From Mycobacterium sp. (GTDB lineage: Bacteria; Actinomycetota; Actinomycetes; Mycobacteriales; Mycobacteriaceae): a stretch of 8,047 nt of DNA. The stretch spans positions 1 to 8,047 of the forward strand of contig JAHBAP020000078.1 of the NCBI GenBank assembly GCA_018500005.2, written 5' to 3'. Under the pieces are notes generated by a model. The model saw only the letters and a program-made list of their open reading frames with translations. It searched no databases and had not been told where the DNA came from. A program made the position numbers and the translations under genes. This document shows positions 1 through 5,468 of this stretch, piece by piece (position 1 is the stretch's first letter; every line of letters begins with the position of its first letter).

Positions 1-73
1 CGCGCCCCAGTGCAGACAAGCGGCCGCCGGGCATCCCGTCTGCCCGGCGGCCGCTTGTCTGCACTGGGGCGCG
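1..73. repeat. Perfect 33-bp inverted repeat with 7-nt loop at the window edge
   Basis: Bases 1-33 are the exact reverse complement of bases 41-73, separated by TCCCGTC at 34-40. The right arm is in frame with the M23-like C-terminus and encodes its conserved-looking CLHWG stretch, so the right arm looks genuine. The left arm begins at base 1, and the symmetry lasts exactly as far as the window allows. That pattern fits a fold-back (snap-back) artefact at a contig end, primed by the short natural stem CCGGGCA/TGCCCGG around the loop. A real giant hairpin is the alternative. It has no T-tract on either side, so an intrinsic terminator is unlikely. Confidence 0.9.
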
Positions 74-163
74 ATGTGGGGGCCGGCGCAGCGGGCCGAC
101 TACGTCGATCCGCTGGGGCTGCTGGCCGTCACGCCGGTACGGCTCAAGCCCCTCACCCGGTAG
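2..163 (+). CDS. M23-family (LytM-like) metallopeptidase, C-terminal fragment
   Basis: This open frame enters from the left edge and ends at TAG 161-163, giving 53 visible residues. The informative part is GHPVCPAAACLHWGA (residues 10-24), then YVDPLGLL (34-41) and a terminal VRLKPL (46-51). This is the pattern I know from actinobacterial M23 endopeptidases, in which the HxH zinc motif is followed by a VDPL segment; a gene of this type lies near rpsB in mycobacteria. M23 enzymes cut peptide crosslinks in peptidoglycan, or act as non-catalytic LytM regulators. Here the first His of HxH is Cys (C19-L20-H21), so catalysis is doubtful. Residues 1-9 derive from the left arm of the inverted repeat and may not belong to the real gene. 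It converges on xerC with 5 bp between stop codons. The family call rests on a short fragment. Confidence 0.65.
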   Translation, partial: APQCRQAAAGHPVCPAAACLHWGAMWGPAQRADYVDPLGLLAVTPVRLKPLTR

Positions 164-168
164 GAAAT

Positions 169-1089
169 TCAGGCCCGGGGGTGCGCCTGGTCGTGGACGG
201 CCCGCAGCCGGGCCACCGTCACGTGCGTATAGAGCTGGGTGGTCGCGAGGGTGGAGTGGCCCAGGAGCTCCTGGACCACGCGCAGGTCGGCGCCGCCCTC
301 GAGGAGATGGGTGGCGGCGCTGTGCCGCAGCCCGTGCGGGCCGATATCAGGGGCGCCGTCCACCGCGGAGACCGTCTGGTGCACCACCGTGCGCGCCTGC
401 CTGGGGTCGAGACGCCGGCCCCGCGGACCGAGCAGCAGGGCGGGGCCGGAGTCCGGGGTGGCCAGGCTGGGCCGGCCGTCGTCGAGCCAGTCGGACAACG
501 CCGACAGCGCGGGCCGCCCGAACGGGACCGTGCGTTGTTTGTTGCCCTTGCCCAGGACGCGGAGCAGCCGGTGGCCGGTATCGATGTCGTCGATGTCCAG
601 GCCGCACAACTCGCTGACCCGAATGCCGGTGGCGTAGAGCAATTCGACGATCAGCCTGTCCCGCAACGCCAGCGGATCACGTTCCTGGGCACCGCGGTCC
701 GCGGCGGCCATTGCGGCCAGAGCCTGGTCCTGACGCAGCACCGAGGGCAGCGTGCGACGCGCCTTCGGAACTTGCAGCCGGGCCGCCGGATCGGTCCCCA
801 GCACTCCGCGGCGGGCGGCCCAGGCAGTGAACGTCTTCACCGCCGAGGTGCGCCGGGCCAGGGTGGTGCGGGCCGCTCCGCCGCCGGCCTGCGCCGCCAG
901 CCAGGCCCGCAACATGGGAAGGCTCAGCCCATCGAGTCCTGATCCCGGCGCCCGCTCGTCGAGGAATGCGAACAGAGACCGCAGGTCGGCCAGATACGCG
1001 CGACGGGTGTGCTCGGAGCGGCCGCGCTCCAGCGCGAGGTGTTCGGCGTACTCCTCGAGGATCGCGGTATAGAGATCCGGAGCGTCCAC
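169..1089 (-). CDS. xerC: Tyrosine recombinase XerC
   Basis: XerC acts with XerD at dif sites to resolve chromosome dimers before cell division. The 306-residue product has the N-terminal SAM-like core-binding domain (about residues 7-95) and the C-terminal catalytic domain (about 115-300). All catalytic residues are present: R157 in [10 protein letters not shown]181 in [12 protein letters not shown]252 and R255 in [17 protein letters not shown]278 in [13 protein letters not shown], and the nucleophile Y287. Length matches mycobacterial XerC (about 298). The GTG at 1089 is the only start codon near the family N-terminus ([16 protein letters not shown]). An AGGGGA lies directly against it, which is too close for a good ribosome-binding site, so the exact start is uncertain. 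It lies 67 bp downstream of the DUF5078 gene on the same strand and may share its transcript. The open frame continues further upstream, but that part lies within the DUF5078 gene. Confidence 0.96.
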   Translation of the reverse strand: MDAPDLYTAILEEYAEHLALERGRSEHTRRAYLADLRSLFAFLDERAPGSGLDGLSLPMLRAWLAAQAGGGAARTTLARRTSAVKTFTAWAARRGVLGTDPAARLQVPKARRTLPSVLRQDQALAAMAAADRGAQERDPLALRDRLIVELLYATGIRVSELCGLDIDDIDTGHRLLRVLGKGNKQRTVPFGRPALSALSDWLDDGRPSLATPDSGPALLLGPRGRRLDPRQARTVVHQTVSAVDGAPDIGPHGLRHSAATHLLEGGADLRVVQELLGHSTLATTQLYTHVTVARLRAVHDQAHPRA

Positions 1090-1156
1090 TCCCCTACGGT
1101 GGCAGACCGCTACGGCGACACCGGTTATCCGCCGTGGGCGTGTCGGTCGGTCGCGC

Positions 1157-1618
1157 TCACCACCGCCAGAGCGCCTCGTCATCCGCCGGGTACTGTCCGC
1201 ACACGTCGGTAGCGCGGGCTGCGACGCCCTTGTTGTTGAAGAACACCTTGGCCCAGTTCGGCCAACGGAATGCCATCTGCTCGTAATAGATGTCGGTGGC
1301 GATGTTCTCCGAGTACTGCCGGCGCCCGGCGTAGTCCATCGAGAAGAACCAGTGGATTCGATCCCGGGCACCCTGCTGAACTTCGGGCGCCTTGTTGTTG
1401 TAGTCGATCATGTAGCGCTCGTAGTACACCGGCCGCACATCGCGGACCGCTGCCAGTATCTGCTCCGCAGTGCATGAGGTGGTCAGGATCCGGTTGGGTA
1501 TCGGATAGTCGTCGGTGGCGTCCGCAGCGGCGATCCCGGGCGCCATCAGCAACGACATGGTCGCCCCAAGAACCGCGCCCAGCTTGGCGGGACGTCCCCT
1601 GGTCGGCACCGTCGTCAA
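1157..1618 (-). CDS. Secreted DUF5078 protein, Rv0455c-like siderophore-secretion helper
   Basis: The 153-residue product has a Sec-type signal peptide: basic [12 protein letters not shown], hydrophobic core about 13-31, and likely cleavage after AAA (residue 32). The mature part carries [45 protein letters not shown] and [20 protein letters not shown] recognise these as the pattern of M. tuberculosis Rv0455c, a periplasmic protein required for mycobactin/carboxymycobactin secretion alongside MmpS4/L4 and MmpS5/L5. The two Cys of the mature chain (C49, C140) match the expected disulfide that cinches the fold. The TTG start at 1618 is chosen because it overlaps the upstream stop as TTGA and follows the purine-rich GAAGAAGAACGG; GTG at 1609 is a three-residue-shorter alternative. 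A location next to a divergent mmpS-mmpL pair supports a role in export. Its exact cargo here is inferred, not shown. Confidence 0.85.
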   Translation of the reverse strand: MTTVPTRGRPAKLGAVLGATMSLLMAPGIAAADATDDYPIPNRILTTSCTAEQILAAVRDVRPVYYERYMIDYNNKAPEVQQGARDRIHWFFSMDYAGRRQYSENIATDIYYEQMAFRWPNWAKVFFNNKGVAARATDVCGQYPADDEALWRW

Positions 1619-1809
1619 CCGTTCTTCTTCCAGAACATCCAGCCGCGGCGCGGCGCGGCTGATGCTGATGCTGAGGCCATCTCGGCACTCGAGTGCTTTC
1701 CGCCGCACCACTCGCTGGCCGGTACGCTTCGCCGGACCATGTCGACATGATTTCCACAACCCGACCAGGTGGTCTTTCCGCAGACGCGGCATTTCACAGC
1801 GCGGCACAT
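1615..1809 (-). CDS. Small Cys-rich zinc-ribbon-like protein
   Basis: This 64-residue protein begins MCRAVKCRVCGKTTWSGCGN. It matches a small family I have seen in actinobacteria, with an N-terminus like CRAVxCxxCGKTTWxGCGxHVDxV. Candidate metal ligands are C7, C10, C18 and H21 (C-x2-C-x7-C-x2-H), with C35 and H39 further on. No signal peptide is visible, so it should be cytosolic. The tail is Ser/Ala-rich (about 40-52), then [12 protein letters not shown] 1809 is chosen because GGAAGG lies 7 nt upstream and it gives the family N-terminus. An in-frame ATG at 1851 would add 14 residues but lies inside the operator palindrome. Its TGA overlaps the TTG start of the DUF5078 gene by 4 bp, pointing to coupled translation. 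The function of the family is unknown to me; nucleic-acid or metal binding is only a guess. Confidence 0.82.
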   Translation of the reverse strand: MCRAVKCRVCGKTTWSGCGNHVDMVRRSVPASEWCGGKHSSAEMASASASAAPRRGWMFWKKNG

Positions 1810-1816
1810 AACTCGC

Positions 1817-1822
1817 CCTTCC
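1817..1822 (-). promoter_or_regulatory. Ribosome-binding site deciding the zinc-ribbon start
   Basis: On the - strand this reads GGAAGG, 7 nt before ATG 1809. It is the best Shine-Dalgarno match in the region and favours the 64-residue product over a longer one from ATG 1851. Confidence 0.7.
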
Positions 1823-1849
1823 GATTCATCAACTACGGTTCGTTCCGTC

Positions 1850-1870
1850 ATACCATACCCCCTATGGTAT
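1850..1870. promoter_or_regulatory. Palindromic operator, CsoR/RcnR/FrmR-type
   Basis: ATACCATA (1850-1857) and TATGGTAT (1863-1870) are perfect 8-bp inverted repeats flanking CCCCC (1858-1862), which is G5 on the - strand. An AT-rich inverted repeat around a G/C tract, with ATA/TAT ends, is the known operator pattern of the CsoR/RcnR/FrmR repressor family. These proteins release DNA on binding Cu(I), Ni/Co, formaldehyde or sulfide, depending on the member. The site is centred between the divergent genes. The regulator itself is not in the window, and the inducer cannot be told from the site alone. Other palindrome-binding repressors remain possible. Confidence 0.65.
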
Positions 1871-1945
1871 ATCTATGTCGTTGACTGGACGCCGTCTCGG
1901 CGGAATCGGCAGCGCGACAACCGGTATCGGAAAGGTTGGGGAGAA

Positions 1946-2395
1946 ATGAAAGCGGTGGCCTGGCTGGGCGGCCTGCTCAAACGGTTCTGGGTGTTGACGA
2001 TGGTTGTGATCGCCGTGCTGGCAGCGGCCGCCGTCGTCAGCAGACTGCGCACCTTCTTCGACACCGACAAGCCCTACATCGGCGCCGCTCTGCCTGCTGA
2101 CGACATCAAACCGATCAACACCAAGCGAGTGACCTACGAGATCGTCGGGCCGCAGTACGCGTCCGGCCGGGTGAGCTACCTGGATGTCAACGGCAAGACG
2201 ATCGAGGCGGGGTTCACCCCCCCGCCCTGGGCGGTGACGGGGGGCACCACCGACCCCGGCGTGCTGGCCAACGTGGTCGCACAGGGTGACTCGGCCGCAC
2301 TGGGCTGCCGAATCCTGGTCGACGGCAAACTCAAGGCCGAAGATTTCGCCGAAGGCCGCGACGCCCAGGCCTTCTGCTTGGACAAAGCCGCATGA
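1946..2395 (+). CDS. MmpS-family membrane adaptor protein
   Basis: MmpS proteins are single-pass inner-membrane proteins with a periplasmic beta-sandwich domain; they partner MmpL pumps and are needed for export of their cargo. The 149-residue product has one membrane helix (about residues 15-33) near the N-terminus and a periplasmic domain with the family pattern VTYEIVGP (62-69), GRVSYLDVNG (74-83), PGVLANVVAQGDS (104-116) and GCRILVDGKLK (120-130), ending AFCLDKAA. The two conserved Cys (C121, C144) are present and probably form a disulfide. Start ATG 1946 gives the expected short cytosolic tail and follows GGGGAG. A longer open frame reaching upstream crosses the operator and is not credible. 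The stop overlaps the mmpL start (ATGA). I cannot assign a number (S4, S5 and so on) from the sequence alone. Confidence 0.93.
   Translation: MKAVAWLGGLLKRFWVLTMVVIAVLAAAAVVSRLRTFFDTDKPYIGAALPADDIKPINTKRVTYEIVGPQYASGRVSYLDVNGKTIEAGFTPPPWAVTGGTTDPGVLANVVAQGDSAALGCRILVDGKLKAEDFAEGRDAQAFCLDKAA
2217..2244 (+). repeat. C7 and G6 homopolymer tracts with hairpin inside mmpS
   Basis: A run of seven C (2217-2223) and a run of six G (2239-2244) lie 15 bp apart within mmpS codons 91-100. Between them CCGCC (2222-2226) can pair with GGCGG (2230-2234), and the outer C and G runs can extend the stem imperfectly. Such tracts are slippage-prone, and a one-base change would destroy the periplasmic domain. 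Confidence 0.7.
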
Positions 2396-5300
2396 GCGCG
2401 CACGGCAAGGACAAGCGGACCGGCTTCCCACGCACCATCCGGACTCTGGCGGTTCCGATCATCCTGATCTGGGTGGCCTTTACTGCTGCGACGAATCTGC
2501 TTGTTCCCCAAGTGGAAAAGGTCGGTATGGCCAACGCCGTGTCGATGTCTCCCCAGGACGCGCCGGCGGTGATCGCCGCCAAGCGGATGGGGGAAAAATT
2601 TCAGGAGTCCACCTCCGACAGCATCGCCATGGTCGTCCTGGTCGGTGATGAACCACTCGGCGAGGATGCGCACCGGTACTACGACACCTTGGTGGCCAAG
2701 TTCGATGCCGACACCAAGCACGTGGAGCACGTCCACAACTTCTGGGGCGACCCGATCACCGCCGCCGGCGTGCAGAGCAGTGACGGCCAGGCCGCATACG
2801 TCCAGTTGAACCTCGCCGGCGACCAGGGCAGCACCGAGGGCAACCATTCGGTGGATGCCGTCCGCGAGATCATCGCCGAAACCCCACCGCCGACCGGCTT
2901 GCACGCCTATGTCACCGGCCCGGCACCGCTGACGACGGACTCGCTGGAAGCCAGCGACAGCGGCATGATCAAGATGACCGTGGTAACCATGATCGTCATC
3001 ACGATCATGCTGTCCCTGGTCTACCGATCGGTCAGTACCGTGCTGCTGATTCTGGCGATCGTCGGAATCGAAATGGGCGCCTCCCGGGGTGTGGTCGCAG
3101 TGATCGGCCATCTCGGCCTGATGGACTTCTCCACCTTCTCGGTGCCCCTGATGACGGCCCTGGCGATCGCGGCGGGTACCGACTACGCGATATTCCTCAT
3201 CGGCCGTTACCACGAAGCCCGCCAGAACGGTGAGGATCCTGAGTCGGCCTACTACACCGCATTCCACGGGGTGGGCCACGTCATTCTCGGCTCCGGTCTG
3301 ACCATCGCCGGTGCAATGCTGACCCTGCGACTGACCCGGTTGTCCTATTTCAATTCGCTGGCCTACCCGTCGGCGATCGCACTGATCATCGTCGTCGCGG
3401 CGGCCATGACCGTAGCCCCCGCCATCCTGGTGGTGGCAAGTCGGCGCGGGCTGCTCGACCCCAAGCGGATGATGAAGACGAGGGGGTGGCGCAAGGTCGG
3501 CACGGCGACCGTCCGCTGGCCAAAGCCCATTCTTGCTGCCGCGACATCCGTTGTGCTGCTGGGCATCCTGGCCATGATCGGCTACAAAACCAGCTACGAC
3601 GATCGCCGGTACATCCCGGCCGACGTGCCGGCCAACATCGGGTACACCGCAGCCGAGAAGCACTTCAGCACGGCCCGCCTCAACCCCGACATCATGACCA
3701 TCGAGGCCGACCACGACATGCGCAACCCGACCGACATGATCGTGTTGGACCGAATCACCAAGGCGCTGTTCCGGATCCAGGGCATCGCGATGGTGCAGGG
3801 CATCACCCGTCCGCTGGGATCGCCGATCGCACACAGTTCGATCCCCTATCAGATCAGCATGGCCTCGGTGCCGATCACCCAGAACCTGCAATTCCTCTCC
3901 GAACGGGTCGGCGACATCCGCGGGATGTCCGACGACCTCGGCGCGCTGATCGCGTCCATGACCCAGATGCAGAACCTGATGACGCAGATGTCGGGATCGA
4001 TGGACGGCACCGTCGAGTCCGCGAACGGGATGGTCGGATCCGCCAAGGGGATGGTCGGGTCCGGGCAGCGCAGCGTCGAGGATATGGCGGCCATGAAGAC
4101 GACGCTCGACGAGATGCGCGACAGGGTCGCCGACTTCGACGACGCGGTGCGGCCGATTCGGAACTACTTCTACTGGGAACCGCACTGTCTGAACATCACC
4201 GTGTGCGAGGGCATCAGGGCGGCCTTCGATGCCACCGACGGCATCTCGCAGTTCAGCGACAAGATGGCGACACTGCAGACTGATGTGGGTTCCATGATCG
4301 GCGGAATGGACGAGATGGTGCGCGGCATGGAGCAGATGGTCGGCGGAATGGGCGAGATGAACGCCCTGTTCCCGCAGATGGTGTCCCAGTTCCCGCCGAT
4401 GATCGCGACCGCGACCACGATGCAGGACACCCTGCAGACCATCCACAGCAGTTTCAGCGGGCTCATCACGCAGATGAAACAGATGACCGACACCGCAACC
4501 GCGATGGGCGAGGCGTTCGACGCCTCCAAGAGCGACGACTACTTCTACCTGCCGCCCGAGGTCTTCGCCAACCCGGACTTCCAGAAGGGTCTCAAGCTCT
4601 TCCTGTCGCCGGACGGCAAGGCGGCCCGGTTGATCATCACCCACGACACCAATCCGGCATCGGAAGAGGGCATCTCGGTTGTCGACGATGAGTTGACCGC
4701 CGCACACGAGGCGGTCAAGGGCACCTCGTTGGCAAGTGCGGACATCTATCTGGCCGGGACCGCGGCGACCTACCGCGATATCCAGTCCGGCGCGAAGTAC
4801 GACACCATGATCGCCGCGTTCGCCGCATTGACCCTGATCTTCATCGTCATGCTGATCATCACCCGAGCCCTGGTGGCGTCGATGGTGATCGTCGGCACCG
4901 TCGTGATCTCGTTGGGGGCGGCGTTCGGCCTTTCGGTGTTCATCTTCGAGCGGATCATCGGAATCGAGCTCAACTGGATCGTGCTGGCGTTTGCGGTGAT
5001 CATCCTGATGGCCGTCGGAAGTGACTACAACCTGCTGCTGGTGTCCAGATTCAAGGAGGAGATCGGCGCCGGCATCAACACCGGAATCATCCGCTCGATG
5101 GGCAGTACCGGAACAGTCGTCACCGCTGCAGGGCTGGTGTTCGCATTCACCATGGGCGCCATGATCTCCGGTGACCTGCTCAACGTCGGCCAGGGCGGTA
5201 TGACGATCGGCATCGGCCTGCTGCTGGACACCCTGATCGTGCGTTCGTTGATGACGCCGTCGATCGCGGCCATCCTCGGTCCCTGGTTCTGGTGGCCGTT

Positions 5301-5454
5301 GAAGGTGCGGTCGCGTCCCTCGTACTCCGAGCGGATGCACCACGTGACCCGACGCAATGCGGTTTTCGAGGACATCTTCAATCCCGAACCGCCCCGGCAC
5401 GATGATGGGGACGACGCCTCGGAGGGTGAGTTGGCGCCGTCCCGGGCAACCTGA
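2392..5454 (+). CDS. MmpL-family RND transporter with MmpL4/5-type coiled-coil insert
   Basis: This 1020-residue proton-driven inner-membrane exporter has the full MmpL plan. It shows TM1 (about 19-38), the first periplasmic domain (39-193), and a TM2-6 bundle (about 194-350) with the proton-relay pair D264-Y265 in AGTDYAIFLIGRYHEA. TM7 (about 379-397) and the second periplasmic domain (398-803) follow, then the last TM bundle (about 804-965) with D878-Y879 in VGSDYNLLLVSRFKEE, and an acidic cytosolic tail. Within the second domain, about residues 500-710 form a helical, heptad-rich, Met-rich hairpin whose turn carries C599 and C605 (HCLNITVCEG). That insert marks MmpL4/MmpL5-like siderophore exporters rather than the MmpL3 lipid flippase. 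A tandem heptad, GMVGSAK/GMVGSGQ, occupies 546-559. ATG 2392 overlaps the mmpS stop, so the two are co-translated. It ends 14 bp from dprA, tail to tail. The cargo is inferred; non-siderophore cargo is possible. Confidence 0.95.
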   Translation: MSAHGKDKRTGFPRTIRTLAVPIILIWVAFTAATNLLVPQVEKVGMANAVSMSPQDAPAVIAAKRMGEKFQESTSDSIAMVVLVGDEPLGEDAHRYYDTLVAKFDADTKHVEHVHNFWGDPITAAGVQSSDGQAAYVQLNLAGDQGSTEGNHSVDAVREIIAETPPPTGLHAYVTGPAPLTTDSLEASDSGMIKMTVVTMIVITIMLSLVYRSVSTVLLILAIVGIEMGASRGVVAVIGHLGLMDFSTFSVPLMTALAIAAGTDYAIFLIGRYHEARQNGEDPESAYYTAFHGVGHVILGSGLTIAGAMLTLRLTRLSYFNSLAYPSAIALIIVVAAAMTVAPAILVVASRRGLLDPKRMMKTRGWRKVGTATVRWPKPILAAATSVVLLGILAMIGYKTSYDDRRYIPADVPANIGYTAAEKHFSTARLNPDIMTIEADHDMRNPTDMIVLDRITKALFRIQGIAMVQGITRPLGSPIAHSSIPYQISMASVPITQNLQFLSERVGDIRGMSDDLGALIASMTQMQNLMTQMSGSMDGTVESANGMVGSAKGMVGSGQRSVEDMAAMKTTLDEMRDRVADFDDAVRPIRNYFYWEPHCLNITVCEGIRAAFDATDGISQFSDKMATLQTDVGSMIGGMDEMVRGMEQMVGGMGEMNALFPQMVSQFPPMIATATTMQDTLQTIHSSFSGLITQMKQMTDTATAMGEAFDASKSDDYFYLPPEVFANPDFQKGLKLFLSPDGKAARLIITHDTNPASEEGISVVDDELTAAHEAVKGTSLASADIYLAGTAATYRDIQSGAKYDTMIAAFAALTLIFIVMLIITRALVASMVIVGTVVISLGAAFGLSVFIFERIIGIELNWIVLAFAVIILMAVGSDYNLLLVSRFKEEIGAGINTGIIRSMGSTGTVVTAAGLVFAFTMGAMISGDLLNVGQGGMTIGIGLLLDTLIVRSLMTPSIAAILGPWFWWPLKVRSRPSYSERMHHVTRRNAVFEDIFNPEPPRHDDGDDASEGELAPSRAT

Positions 5455-5468
5455 CCGGCGGCGCTTCC

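Larger units (their letters stand above)
1810..1945. promoter_or_regulatory. Divergent promoter region between the zinc-ribbon gene and mmpS
   Basis: This 136-bp non-coding gap separates two start codons facing away from each other and is visibly more AT-rich than its surroundings around 1820-1885. It must hold the promoters for both directions. TANNNT hexamers that could serve as -10 boxes (TACCAT 1851-1856, TATGGT 1863-1868) fall inside the palindrome on both strands, so a bound repressor could block both promoters. I could not pair them with convincing -35 boxes; TTGACT at 1881-1886 has no good -10 at the right distance. mmpS is preceded by GGGGAG at 1938-1943, only 2 nt from its ATG. Confidence 0.7.

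Noticed and set aside
1..73. Intrinsic terminator made by the 33-bp hairpin
   Set aside because: There is no T-tract on either side, the right arm is coding sequence, and the position at the window edge is better explained as a fold-back.
10..942. A 310-codon open frame on the + strand opposite xerC
   Set aside because: It begins in the palindrome, runs antisense through all the XerC catalytic motifs, and has low-complexity Gly/Arg/Gln composition with no recognisable family.
169..1371. A 400-residue version of XerC starting at 1371
   Set aside because: The extra N-terminal part lies inside the DUF5078 coding region, lacks family similarity, and makes the protein about 100 residues longer than XerC.
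1157..1807. A 216-residue version of the DUF5078 protein starting at 1807
   Set aside because: It would bury the signal peptide behind 63 residues that are the out-of-frame shadow of the zinc-ribbon gene. The TTG at 1618 gives a normal secreted precursor.
1769..2395. A 208-residue version of MmpS starting at 1769
   Set aside because: The extension crosses the divergent intergenic region and the operator, and would place about 60 unrelated residues before the membrane helix.
5455..5468. Bidirectional terminator between mmpL and dprA
   Set aside because: Only 14 bp separate the stop codons, and I see no convincing stem-loop there.
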